A DNA stretch of 58,921 nucleotides from Methanobacteriota archaeon (GTDB lineage Archaea > Thermoplasmatota > Poseidoniia > Poseidoniales > Thalassarchaeaceae), in NCBI GenBank assembly GCA_019654055.1, contig BPDA01000006.1:1-58921 (forward strand), in the 5' to 3' direction. The position numbers and the translations under genes were made by a program. The notes below the pieces were generated by a model. The model was not told the origin of the DNA, ran no database searches, and saw only the letters and a program-made list of their open reading frames with translations. Shown one piece after another: positions 26,316-37,461 of this stretch (position 1 is the stretch's first letter; each line of letters starts with the position of its first letter).

Positions 26316-27398
26316 ATGGCCCTTGAAGTTCGTGGGAGCATGGCACAGGGTGAGGAAGCGGGTGTTCTTGAGGTGATGCAGCAGCAGTGGGCCTCAATGC
26401 TGAGCATGGGAGGGATGTTCGTCGGCACCATCCTGCTGGGACTTAGCATCCAGCCGATCTACAACGTGGACGAGGTCAGGGCATTCGGGACTGAGGGGGC
26501 TTCCAAGGGGGGCTACGTCGCCATGGAGATGCTGTTCATCCTAATCTTCACGGCGCTGATCATCTGGCTGGCTCGCAAGGGATTGGACTACGTAATCAAA
26601 CTGATAGTGATGGTCGCCCTGTGGTTCAGCCTGTTCTACGCCGTGCAGCCCTATTCCGCGCTGGTCTTCTGGTTGATTGGGGTCGCATCGGTCAATCTCG
26701 TCGTCGGCAGCACCATGTTAATCTGCACCGCGTTGATGATTCTGCTCCACCTCTACCCCGAGTGGTACGTGGTGAACACCGTCGGGGTGCTCGTCGGCGC
26801 GGGAGTAATCACGCTGTTAGGGGTCTCTTTCGTCCCGGTCCTCATCATCGTTTTCATGTTAGCCGCCGCGGTCTATGACCACTGGGCGGTCAACAGCAGC
26901 AAGCACATGCTGGAACTGGCTGACACGATGATCAAGAACAAGCTCCCGGTGCTTCTGGTAGCGCCTAAGGAGAAGGGCTACTCCTTCATCGAGGAGGAGG
27001 ACAGCGTGATGCGCAGCGAGGCTCCCGAGGACGCCGACTGGGACGACCCTGTCCCTCACATCAAACCGAAGGAGGGGAGCAGGGATGCGCTGTTCATGGG
27101 GCTGGGCGATGTAATCTTCCCGGGTATGCTGGTCATATCTGCTGTCTCTTGGCTGCCTGAGGTAGGCCCTGAGATCGGTACTATATTCGGAACAATGCAC
27201 GCAGGCCCGCTGGTCGTCGGACTGGGTACCCTAGCGGGCGGGCTGGCAGGCTACGTGGCGCTGATGACGCAAGTCGCTAGGGGAGAGGCCCAAGCAGGTC
27301 TGCCGCTGCTCAATGGAGGCAGCATCCTGGGCTACCTTGTATCGGGGTTCATCGCGGTCGGCCCGGCGGCCCTGTGGCAGGACATCTCGTTCCTGTGA
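26316..27398 (+). CDS. Presenilin-type intramembrane aspartyl protease (A22)
   Basis: A 360-residue polytopic membrane protein with about nine hydrophobic helices and the two catalytic aspartate motifs of the presenilin/signal-peptide-peptidase family: AAAVYDHWAV (YD) and FMGLGDVIFPG (GLGD). The downstream QAGLPLLNGGSILGY takes the place of the family's PAL-type segment. Between the two motifs there is a charged cytoplasmic loop of about 80 residues (EEEDSVMRSEAPEDADWDD). Such proteases cut transmembrane helices after prior shedding, for example remnant signal peptides. ATG 26340 (MAQGEEAG) is an alternative start. It is divergent from folC, and a 10-bp palindrome CGCCCGGGCG lies at 26288–26297 in the shared gap. 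Confidence 0.82.
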   Translation: MALEVRGSMAQGEEAGVLEVMQQQWASMLSMGGMFVGTILLGLSIQPIYNVDEVRAFGTEGASKGGYVAMEMLFILIFTALIIWLARKGLDYVIKLIVMVALWFSLFYAVQPYSALVFWLIGVASVNLVVGSTMLICTALMILLHLYPEWYVVNTVGVLVGAGVITLLGVSFVPVLIIVFMLAAAVYDHWAVNSSKHMLELADTMIKNKLPVLLVAPKEKGYSFIEEEDSVMRSEAPEDADWDDPVPHIKPKEGSRDALFMGLGDVIFPGMLVISAVSWLPEVGPEIGTIFGTMHAGPLVVGLGTLAGGLAGYVALMTQVARGEAQAGLPLLNGGSILGYLVSGFIAVGPAALWQDISFL

Positions 27399-27428
27399 GC
27401 TCAAAGGCCGATTGATTGAAGGGTCGCT

Positions 27429-27449
27429 GACCAGCCCTGAGGGCTGGTC
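27429..27449 (+). repeat. Perfect inverted repeat ending three bases before serS
   Basis: Arms GACCAGCCC and GGGCTGGTC (9 bp) around a TGA loop. It is the longest perfect stem of the intergenic set and leaves only GCA before the serS ATG, with no room for a Shine–Dalgarno sequence. The start codon is likely exposed only when this hairpin is open, or the site is an operator. Confidence 0.65.
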
Positions 27450-27452
27450 GCA

Positions 27453-28732
27453 ATGCTCGACATCAACATCTTCAGAGAGCACGCTGACGACATTAGGGCC
27501 GACCATGACAGGCGCGGCCTGCCGCATGATGCGATTGACGAGGTCATCAGCCTGGACGAGCAATGGCGCAAGGCCAGATACGACGCCGACCAGCTCCGGA
27601 AGGCTAGGAACGAGGCGGCCAGGGGTATAGCCGAGGCCAAAAAGTCGGGGAACTCTGCGGCTGCTGAGGCAATAATGGCGGAGGTCGCCGACATCGGCGC
27701 GAGGATAGACGAACTGGCCGAGCTCTCCGACGATTGCCTAGTTCGGAGGGACTCCCTGAGGATGAGCATACCCAACATCCTGCACGTTGATGTCCCAATC
27801 GGCGAGGACGACCAGAAGAACACCCTCCACAGCATGCACGGCGAGAAGGCCGAGCTGGGCTTCGAGCCGCGCAACCACAACGACCTGATTGAGATGAACG
27901 GATGGGTCGACCAGTCGCGCGGGGCGAAGGTCGCCGGCAGTCGCTTCTACTTCCTGCAAGGCGACCTTGCGAGGCTTGAGATGGCCCTGCAGCAGTATGG
28001 TGCTGATTTTCTGATGAGCAGGGGATACACGCTCGTGCAGCCGCCGCTGATGATGAATCGTGAGGCCTACGAGGGCGTCACAGACCTAGCGGACTTCGAG
28101 ACGGTGATGTATGGGATTGAGCCTGACAAATACTACCTGATTGCGACCAGCGAGCACCCACTAACCGCGATGCGCATGGATGAGATCATCGAGCCCAGCG
28201 AACTGCCAATCAAGTTGGTCGGAGTTTCGGCCTGCTTCCGTCGCGAGGTCGGTGCTCACGGGCTTTCCGACCGCGGCATCTGGAGGGTGCACCAGTTCAC
28301 CAAAGTTGAGCAAATCGTAATCTGTGACCCGGACAATTCGTGGGACCATCATGAGGAGCTGTTGGGCAACGCCGTGGACATGTGGGACAGCCTGGGTCTG
28401 CACTACCGGGTGGTGAACATCTGCACCGGGGACATGGGCACGGTGGCGGCTAGGAAGTAGACCTCGAGGCGTGGCTCCCTGGAGCAGGTGGCTACAAGGA
28501 GGTCGTATCGTGCTCGAACTGCACGGACTACCAAGCCAACCGCCTGCGTATGAGGTACAGGACCACTGAGGGCAACGAGGCGGTGCACACGCTGAACTCG
28601 ACAGCGATAGCGACCAGCAGGGCCTTAGTTGCAATAATGGAGCAGAACCAGATGGAAGACGGTCGAGTCAGCGTGCCCGATGTCCTGAGATCTTACATGG
28701 GCGGTCAAGAAGTGCTAGAGCCGCTTCTCTGA
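27453..28732 (+). CDS. serS: Seryl-tRNA synthetase (frameshifted)
   Basis: Charges tRNA-Ser with serine in the cytosol. The N-terminal coiled-coil arm (residues 1 to about 110, with LDEQWRKARYDADQLRKARN) precedes the class II core: ATSEHPLTAMRMDE, SACFRREVGAHGLSDRGIWRVHQFTKVEQ (motif 2), and LNSTAIATSRALVAIMEQNQ (motif 3). This is the common bacterial/eukaryotic-type SerRS, not the rare methanogen type. A base is missing near 28455; the repaired frame reads AARK-Y-DLEAWLPGAG. Repaired length is about 426 residues. The last 28 bases overlap the end of the convergent DUF4126 gene. A strong hairpin lies directly before the start codon. Confidence 0.93.
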
Positions 28733-29312
28733 TTCGCCGCTTCGCTCCGACGCTTAATCCTGACTAGCAGAGCCACTAGCAGTATCACGACAAATGCCGA
28801 GATGAATGGAATCAGGATGGCAATCAGCGTCAGTGCCACGCTGGCCACGTTCTCCCCCGTGGCGACGGCCGAATTGCCTAATCCAAAGGTGAAGGTCGAA
28901 CTCAGGCCACGAGTCGAACTGTGGCAGACTGGATGGTGGCAGCCACGCCGCCTCCGGCGACGATAGCGATGGCCCATTGAATGATGGGATCGGTCCCCTC
29001 GAGAACTATCGCCGTCATCGCTATTCCAGCGAGGATGGAAGCAGGAGTTGCTATCGAGTCGAGGGCGTTGTCAATCCAAGGAGCGTAGAAGCCTGCGAAC
29101 TCGGCTACAGTGGCTATTCCCAATACCACTATTGCCAGAGTGGAGGTGAAGAACTCGAATTGTGTGCCCACGAGGTCCAGTTCGAGGAACCACACGATGT
29201 CGAGACGGGCAGCCAGAGAGAGCAGAAACGGCGGTAGGAACACCCTGAACCCGGATGCGGCTGCGAGGCTGATTCCCATTAGGGTGGCCATGATTACCGT
29301 AGTGGCTTCCAT
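28705..29312 (-). CDS. DUF4126-like membrane protein (frameshifted)
   Basis: An integral membrane protein of about 202 residues resembling the DUF4126 family. N-terminal segment MGISLAAASGFRVFLPPFLLSL is typical, followed by several hydrophobic helices and GGGVAATIQSATV. A single indel near 28910 moves the rest, GLSSTFTFGLGNSAVATGEN and IAILIPFISAFVVILLVALLV, into another frame; joined, they give the usual family length and ending. Start is ATG 29312. A TATA-like box lies about 25 bases upstream, so the mRNA may be leaderless. The function is unknown in the family. Confidence 0.7.
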
Positions 29313-29333
29313 GTACAGCCGACCTTGGGGCTC

Positions 29334-29341
29334 GATATTAA
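29334..29341 (-). promoter_or_regulatory. Putative TATA box for the DUF4126-like gene
   Basis: TTAATATC on the minus strand, centred about 25 bases from the ATG at 29312. This is the spacing expected between an archaeal TATA box and a transcription start, so a leaderless transcript beginning at or next to the start codon is inferred. Confidence 0.45.
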
Positions 29342-29354
29342 CCCAGACCCGTCC

Positions 29355-29855
29355 TCAATCGCCAATCTCAACTAGAGTCGTACCCATGTCCACCCGATCT
29401 CCCACGGAATAGTGGAGTCTAGTGACCTCACCAGCTCTGGGGGCCTGAATCCGATGCTCCATCTTCATCGCCTCCATCACCAGCAGTGTCTGTCCCTCGC
29501 GGACCCTCTGTCCCTGTTTGACGAGTATCTCGAGAATCGTGCCAGGCATCGGCGCGGACATTCCGCCTTGGACTGACTCCGCCTCGGAGCTTCCTGACTC
29601 ATGCATTCGAACCACGTGGGTTCGCCCATCCATGTGTATCCACCAGTCGTCCCCCACCTTGGCGACGTGCGCGAGATGGGAGGCACCGGAGATCTCCACC
29701 TTGAGTTGGCCAGTCTGGTCGGCTCGCGAGATGCTGATGTCTGGAGGGTTGACTGACGAGCCGTCGAGCTGCATAGATGATACGCTCAGGAGTCCGTCGG
29801 AATCCGACACACCCACAGTGTATCGCCCGGTTCCCTCTACTACGCTCCACTCCAT
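29355..29855 (-). CDS. Biotin carboxyl carrier protein of acyl-CoA carboxylase
   Basis: A 166-residue protein whose C-terminal 75 residues form a biotinyl domain: APMPGTILEILVKQGQRVREG, the biotin attachment motif EAMKMEH, and QAPRAGEVTRLHYSVGDRVD. The N-terminal 90 residues resemble the linking domain found between carboxylase and carrier in fused enzymes. The carried carboxyl group moves from the biotin carboxylase to the carboxyltransferase. It follows the carboxylase gene by eight bases in the arrangement TGAGGTGAAACATG, so its ribosome-binding site includes the upstream stop. In most methylcrotonyl-CoA carboxylases this domain is fused to the carboxylase subunit; here it is separate. Confidence 0.9.
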   Translation of the reverse strand: MEWSVVEGTGRYTVGVSDSDGLLSVSSMQLDGSSVNPPDISISRADQTGQLKVEISGASHLAHVAKVGDDWWIHMDGRTHVVRMHESGSSEAESVQGGMSAPMPGTILEILVKQGQRVREGQTLLVMEAMKMEHRIQAPRAGEVTRLHYSVGDRVDMGTTLVEIGD

Positions 29856-29863
29856 GTTTCACC

Positions 29864-31417
29864 TCAAGGGAACGACCTCGTCAGGGTCCTGAAAGGATCG
29901 CCTGAGTGCCCCGTGTGCTCATCTGATGCCTCGAGGTCGCCTGCGGACGCGGCGCGTTCGAGACCGAGCCTCTGGGAGGCGCAGGCAACGGCAACTAGGA
30001 CCGCGGGGTCCGCCTCGGGCATTGAGAGCGCCGAGACATCGGAGGAATCCAGAAAGTCAGTCGTCACACTGCCACTGGCGAAGGCGTGGTGAGCAGCGAC
30101 ATCTCGCAGGAAGTCAATGTTGGTCGTGACGCCGAGAGCTATGAGATCGGATAGGGCGGTATCGAGCCTCCTCAAGGCTGCTGGGCGCGAGGGTGCGTGC
30201 ACAATCAGCTTGGCGAGCATCGGATCGAAGTCTATCGTGACCGTGTCGCCCTGCCTGACCCCCGAATCGACCCTGATTCCGGGGCCCTGCGGGATCTTCC
30301 ATGTAGATAGTCTACCCACGCAGGGCAGGAATCCTCGTGCTGCGTCCTCGGCATACACGCGCGCCTCGATCGCATGTCCGCTGATACCGATGTCATCCTG
30401 GACGATTCCGAGCGGAAGCCCAGCAGCTACCTCGAACTGCTTGAGGACCAGATCGATACCCGTGGTCATCTCGGTGACCGGGTGCTCGACCTGCAGTCGG
30501 GTGTTCATCTCGAGGAAGTAGAAATCGTCGCTGGAGGACAGCAGGAACTCGACCGTTCCCGCCCCCTCGTACCCGACCGCCTGCGCGGCCTTGACGGCTG
30601 CGGCGCCCATGGCCTGCCGGAGTTCAGAGTCGACAGCGGGCGAAGGAGCCTCCTCGAGGACCTTCTGGTGTCTGCGCTGCAAGGAGCAGTCCCTCTCGTT
30701 GAGGTGTATGCAACTGCCATGTGAGTCCGCTAGAATCTGTACCTCGACGTGCCTCGCCCCGGTGAGCAGGTGCTCGACGTAGATGGTGCCGTCACCAAAG
30801 GCCGCTGAGGCCTCGCGCGACGCGGCCTCGTACTCGGTCCTGAGGAGCTTGGGCTCGCGCACCTCTCTCATCCCCTTGCCCCCTCCACCGGCGCTGGCCT
30901 TCAGCAGGAGTGGGTAGCCGACGCGGGCGGCGCAGGAGGCTAGGACACCGAGATGATCAGCTCCATCTGGTACGGTCAGTTCCTCTCCCGGAATCACCTG
31001 CACGCCTGACTCAATCATCCGGACCCGAGCGGAGATTTTGTCGCCCATCGTCGAGATGGCCTCGGCCGGAGGTCCAATCCAGACCAATCCCGCCTCGACA
31101 ACGGCAACGGCGAAGTCGCTCCTCTCAGACAGAAAGCCGTAGCCCGGATGGATGGCGTCGGCTCCACTGCTGAGTGCAGCGGAGATCAACGCCTCCGAGT
31201 TCAGATAGGTCTCGGCGAGAGATTCGCCGGGGATGTGGACGGCCTCGTCCGCGACCTCGACATGCAACGAGCTTGCATCAGCGTCGGAGAACACCGCTAC
31301 GCTGCCTAGGCCGGCCTCTCGGGCTGCCTTCAGGATGCGTACGGCAATCTCACCGCGATTGGCCACCATCACCCTAGAGAAGGGTCGAGGGGCGCTTTCG
31401 AATGGCCCGACCGTCAT
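29864..31417 (-). CDS. Biotin carboxylase subunit (methylcrotonyl-CoA carboxylase alpha-like)
   Basis: A protein of about 517 residues with the ATP-grasp biotin carboxylase fold: ANRGEIAVRILKAAREAGL, HPGYGFLSERSDFA, the glycine-rich ATP loop KASAGGGGKGMREV, ERDCSLQRRHQKVLEEAPSP and EMNTRLQVEHPVTEMTTG. It carboxylates biotin on the carrier protein using ATP and bicarbonate. I start at ATG 31417 (MTVGPFES); a TTG six bases upstream is unlikely. The stop of the hydratase gene and this start are close (TGAGCATG). Together with the carboxyltransferase and hydratase genes it forms a leucine-degradation operon. Confidence 0.92.
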   Translation of the reverse strand: MTVGPFESAPRPFSRVMVANRGEIAVRILKAAREAGLGSVAVFSDADASSLHVEVADEAVHIPGESLAETYLNSEALISAALSSGADAIHPGYGFLSERSDFAVAVVEAGLVWIGPPAEAISTMGDKISARVRMIESGVQVIPGEELTVPDGADHLGVLASCAARVGYPLLLKASAGGGGKGMREVREPKLLRTEYEAASREASAAFGDGTIYVEHLLTGARHVEVQILADSHGSCIHLNERDCSLQRRHQKVLEEAPSPAVDSELRQAMGAAAVKAAQAVGYEGAGTVEFLLSSSDDFYFLEMNTRLQVEHPVTEMTTGIDLVLKQFEVAAGLPLGIVQDDIGISGHAIEARVYAEDAARGFLPCVGRLSTWKIPQGPGIRVDSGVRQGDTVTIDFDPMLAKLIVHAPSRPAALRRLDTALSDLIALGVTTNIDFLRDVAAHHAFASGSVTTDFLDSSDVSALSMPEADPAVLVAVACASQRLGLERAASAGDLEASDEHTGHSGDPFRTLTRSFP

Positions 31418-31419
31418 GC

Positions 31420-32289
31420 TCAACCGTCCTGATCCTCCGGTGACCAGGCAGGTGGTCGGCGATCGAGGAACGCAGACAGCCCCTCTTGGCCCTCTGGAGA
31501 GCCTCTCATCTCACTGGTCTTGTCCAAGGTCCATCGACGCAGGTCCTCGTCCGTACCACGCCAGTTGTCGAAGGTCTCTGTCAGGCTCTTGGCCTCCGTG
31601 ACTGCCATCGGGCCGGTGCTCATGACCGTCTCTATGGCCTCGTCAATCATCCGATCGGTTTCCTCCAATGAGGTCGAGACCTGGTCCACCATGCCGATGT
31701 TCAACGCTTCGTGACCGTCGAAGCGCCCTGCTAGCATGGCCAGACGTCGAAACTGGGCACTGCCCACACGACGGTAGACGTAGGGCCCGATGACCGCTGG
31801 AAGTATCCCCAGCTTCGCCTCGGACAGGGCAATCCGGGAGCTATCTAGGGCGATGGCGTGGTCAGAGCAGGCGATGATTCCGGCGCCGCCTCCCAGAGCC
31901 ACGCCTTGAACCGCTGTTATGGTGAAGCAGGGGTGCGACCAGAGGCTGTTGAACAGGCGGTCGAGACGTTCAGAGTCGGTTCGGTTCTCATCCGGGCTCT
32001 TCACCCCGGCATCGCGCATCATGTTGATGTCGGCGCCTGCGCAGAAGTGCCTTCCAGCACTACGAACGACCAGTGCCCTGAGGTACTCGGCCCCGTCATG
32101 GTCGCGCAGCGAGCCGTTTCTGCCTACAGAGCGGTGCGAGGTCCAATCCAAAACATCGATGATCTCGCTGATCAGTTGAACGTTCAGGGCGTTGTACACG
32201 TCGCTTCTGTCAAGAGTCAATGTGGCGACGGAGCCATCGATGGCTAAGGAGCAGAGTTCCGTTGCCGGCCTGACATCACTCATCCTCAT
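31420..32289 (-). CDS. Enoyl-CoA hydratase family protein (probable methylglutaconyl-CoA hydratase)
   Basis: A 289-residue crotonase-fold protein. The oxyanion-hole segments are RHFCAGADINMM and AVQGVALGGGAGIIACSDHAIAL, with the catalytic-region stretch ALSEAKLGILPAVIGPYVYRRVG. That stretch and the position between methylcrotonyl-CoA carboxylase subunits point to methylglutaconyl-CoA hydratase (LiuC/AUH type), the next step in leucine breakdown. I start at ATG 32289 (MRMSDVRPA), four bases after the upstream stop; ATG 32283 is possible. The frame remains open upstream to 32514 but overlaps the carboxyltransferase gene and is not family-like. Confidence 0.87.
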   Translation of the reverse strand: MRMSDVRPATELCSLAIDGSVATLTLDRSDVYNALNVQLISEIIDVLDWTSHRSVGRNGSLRDHDGAEYLRALVVRSAGRHFCAGADINMMRDAGVKSPDENRTDSERLDRLFNSLWSHPCFTITAVQGVALGGGAGIIACSDHAIALDSSRIALSEAKLGILPAVIGPYVYRRVGSAQFRRLAMLAGRFDGHEALNIGMVDQVSTSLEETDRMIDEAIETVMSTGPMAVTEAKSLTETFDNWRGTDEDLRRWTLDKTSEMRGSPEGQEGLSAFLDRRPPAWSPEDQDG

Positions 32290-32293
32290 ATCA

Positions 32294-33862
<1,569 letters not shown>

Positions 33863-33900
33863 CCCCCCCAGACAGCCAGCGAGCCTTCAATTGAATGGGC

Positions 33901-33919
33901 TCGACATCGTAGATGTCGA
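33901..33919 (-). repeat. Perfect inverted repeat upstream of the methylcrotonyl-CoA carboxylase operon
   Basis: Arms TCGACATC and GATGTCGA (8 bp) around a 3-nt loop, two bases after the stop of the DUF63 gene and 38 bases before the carboxyltransferase start. A second palindrome, TTCAATTGAA, follows at 33886–33895. No T-run follows on the minus strand, so a simple terminator is not supported. Confidence 0.6.
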
Positions 33920-33921
33920 AT

Positions 33922-35223
<1,302 letters not shown>

Positions 35224-35248
35224 TCACGCTTATGCATGGCGGTGCAGG

Positions 35249-35979
35249 TCACTCTTCCTCGTAGACAACTTCCTCGTCGTCCCCCAGTTCCAGCATGCCG
35301 CTGACCTGTTCCTCGTCGTCCGGATCAACCTGTGAGCTCCGGTGGCGGCGTTCCCTGCGCCTGCGGGCCTCTGCGAGTCCCGGGACTAGAGTTTCGAACG
35401 TCGATCCCTCGTCGGACCTGCGCTCCTCGTGGCTCTCCAGCCTGCGCGAGCGTAGCCTCTGTCGCTTGCGGTCCTGCTCGAGCCCGTGCAAAACGGTGCT
35501 GTGCTCCGAGCCCCGTAGAATCCCCTCTATCGCAGGGGCGGCCAGATCCAGCCCTCCTCGTCTCCGATTACTAGGACAGAGGAACCGTAGATTGCCATCT
35601 CGCAGCGCGAGATCTCCTCAATCAGACTGCGGATGCGGCCGTTCCTACCAATCAACCTGCTCCTCATCCTTCGGGTCTGGTTCGGCTGCCTGCCGACCCA
35701 CTCACGGATGTCGTACATCCTCAGGAAGACCTCGTCCTGTATCAGCTGGACGGCTCTCTTCGGAGCCAGACCCCTGCCGATTGCCACTATGACATCGGGC
35801 ATCTTCATCCGGATCACGGGGTCCACTCCGTCCTCCTTCCAGTCGGCCATCACGTCGCCGCTCTTCGAGTCTATCTCGAGGCTAGCACCACAAGCCTCCT
35901 CCAGCATTCGGCGGGTCTCGCCACCCTTGCCTATCAGCACCGCAATGCGGTCTTGCGGGATGCGTGCCAGGTGCTCCAC
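35249..35979 (-). CDS. KH-domain RNA-binding protein (Krr1/Pno1-like), frameshifted
   Basis: Archaeal homologue of the eukaryotic ribosome-assembly factor Pno1/Dim2, with two KH domains: the first around IPQDRIAVLIGKGGETRRMLEEA (GxxG loop GKGG) and the second around RLIGRNGRIRSLIEEISRCEMAIYG (GRNG). One G is missing near 35543; the repaired sequence continues LDLAAPAIEGILRGSEHSTV and ends with a basic stretch and an acidic tail DDEEVVYEEE. Repaired length is about 243 residues. Start is GTG 35979. It lies downstream of aIF1A and Rio1, a gene cluster conserved in archaea and tied to small-subunit maturation and initiation. Confidence 0.87.
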
Positions 35980-36005
35980 GACAGCGGCCGACCCGCCGCC
36001 CTGCT

Positions 36006-36887
36006 TTAATCTCCGCCCGCAAGCGAGGGCAGAGAGGGGACCGGGTCGTCAAGCACTCTGGCGAGGCTCTCTGCGAGGTCGACGCTATGGCCCTGACGAT
36101 TAATCCATTCCACTAGCCTAGTTACATCCCTGACTAGGAACTCCTCGGAACTGGGGTGCTGCCGGGTCACGCTCTGGCCGACATCTATGACCCAAGGCTC
36201 GCCATCCTTCCAGAGGATGTTATACTCGCTGAAGTCCGCGTGCACGAGCTCACAGGTCTGCCAGTTGATCGCCGCGAACTCGAGCAGTTCCTCAAAGACC
36301 CCGTAAGGGTCATCGACGGTGATGTCCTTGAGTCGTGGGGCGGCTCCGTTTTCTTCCCCGATGTACTGCATCACTAAGATGTTCTTCAGACTGTCAATAG
36401 GCTCGGGTACCCGAAGTCCGTGCCTGCGCATGCGCTTGAGGTTGCGCAGCTCCTTGCGCACCCAGATGTTGACCAGTTCTCGATGCCTGCGTGACAGCCC
36501 CGAGAATCTGGGATCGCCGTCGATGTATTTCGCCAAGCCCTTGAATACCGCATTGGTGGTGTGGAATATCTTCACCGCCACGGGGCCGTGATTGGTGGTA
36601 GCGTGGAACACATGCGCCTCCTTGCCCCTGGCAATCGGGTAGTCGATGGTCTCGATCCCCCCCTTCTGCATCAGCTTGTGGATGGCCAGCAGCGTCGAGC
36701 GGTCGAAGACCTGATCGAAGACGCGCCTGTCTACCCATTCGTACCTCCCCTTGCCGAGGACGCCCTGCAGGCCGTCCTCGATATCGTCGAACATTCGCTT
36801 GAAGCGCGGCTCCGACATCCAGTCGTGCTTCCTCTCCGCTCTCATCAGGGCGTCGAGGTCTGGAAGTTCATCCATCTCGTCGGACAT
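36006..36887 (-). CDS. Rio1-type serine kinase/ATPase
   Basis: A 293-residue atypical protein kinase of the RIO family that acts as an ATPase in late small-ribosomal-subunit maturation. Key motifs are the nucleotide loop IARGKEAHVFHA, the lysine in PVAVKIFHT, the catalytic-loop sequence LVHADFSEYNILW (HxDxxxxN) and the metal-binding VIDVGQSVTRQHP (Asp). These fit Rio1 rather than Rio2, as no N-terminal winged helix is present. It begins four bases after the repaired stop of aIF1A and is followed by the KH gene, as in many archaea. Confidence 0.92.
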   Translation of the reverse strand: MSDEMDELPDLDALMRAERKHDWMSEPRFKRMFDDIEDGLQGVLGKGRYEWVDRRVFDQVFDRSTLLAIHKLMQKGGIETIDYPIARGKEAHVFHATTNHGPVAVKIFHTTNAVFKGLAKYIDGDPRFSGLSRRHRELVNIWVRKELRNLKRMRRHGLRVPEPIDSLKNILVMQYIGEENGAAPRLKDITVDDPYGVFEELLEFAAINWQTCELVHADFSEYNILWKDGEPWVIDVGQSVTRQHPSSEEFLVRDVTRLVEWINRQGHSVDLAESLARVLDDPVPSLPSLAGGD

Positions 36888-36891
36888 TATC

Positions 36892-37417
36892 TCACCCGAA
36901 GAACGAGTCTATGTCATCCTCAGGATCCTCGGCTGCGGGGGTCTCGGATTCGGGCTCGGTGGCCTCCTCCTCTGGGTCCTGTGCCTCGGCTTCAGGGCTC
37001 GGGCTGCGTCTCTGCCGACGCGGCCTCGATGTCGGTGTCATCCTCCTCTCCAAGGTCAACCATTCCGAACAGGTCGACTATCTCAGGGAGAACTCCCTTT
37101 CTAGACAGGTAGAGTGACTGGGTCTTGGTGTAGCGCATGCAGACATTTGCCTTCTCGTCCTGGAAGTCCCAAGGCTGCACCACAATCAGGTCACCCTCGC
37201 GCACCCACTGGCGACGACGCATCTTGCCCGGAATGCGCGCCAGTCGGCTCTCGCCGTCCTCGCAGACCGCCCTGACGCGGCGTCCACCGAGTATCTGGTC
37301 TGCGATCGCGAACATCTCGTTCACCTTGCGGTTGGGGAGGGGGACGCGAATGCGGTCGCCGCCGGACTCGAGTCGCGCTAGCAACTCAGCATCGACCTTC
37401 TCCTCCCTACGGGCCAT
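36892..37417 (-). CDS. Translation initiation factor aIF1A with long acidic C-terminal tail (frameshifted)
   Basis: OB-fold factor that binds the A site of the small ribosomal subunit during initiation. The core reads RIRVPLPNRKVNEMFAIADQ, LGGRRVRAVCEDGESRLARIPGKMRRRQWVREGDLIVV and KANVCMRY. I start at ATG 37417 (MARREEKVD); an upstream in-frame ATG at 37465 is not family-like. The obvious stop at 36992 follows PEP in a C-rich run. With a one-base correction the reading continues as an acidic tail of about 33 more residues ending EDDIDSFFG, stopping at 36892–36894, only four bases before Rio1. The tail resembles the acidic DIDDI-type end of eukaryotic eIF1A. Confidence 0.88.
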
Positions 37418-37438
37418 GGGGCTGCGTCGAGCGGCCCC
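37418..37438 (-). repeat. Imperfect inverted repeat directly before the aIF1A start
   Basis: GGGGC and GCCCC arms with one mismatch and two further pairs around UCGAC, directly adjoining the ATG at 37417. It lies in the 44-base gap after nuoN and belongs to the weaker end of the intergenic inverted-repeat set. Confidence 0.35.
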
Positions 37439-37461
37439 TATGTGAAGTTGAGGATGGGAAT

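Noticed and set aside
28705-28977. Separate 90-residue membrane gene next to DUF4126
   Set aside because: It is the out-of-frame C-terminal half of the DUF4126-like protein.
33901-33919. Hairpin after the DUF63 stop as a bacterial-type intrinsic terminator
   Set aside because: No T-run follows on the transcribed strand, and archaeal termination relies on T-rich tracts; kept as an upstream element of the carboxylase operon.
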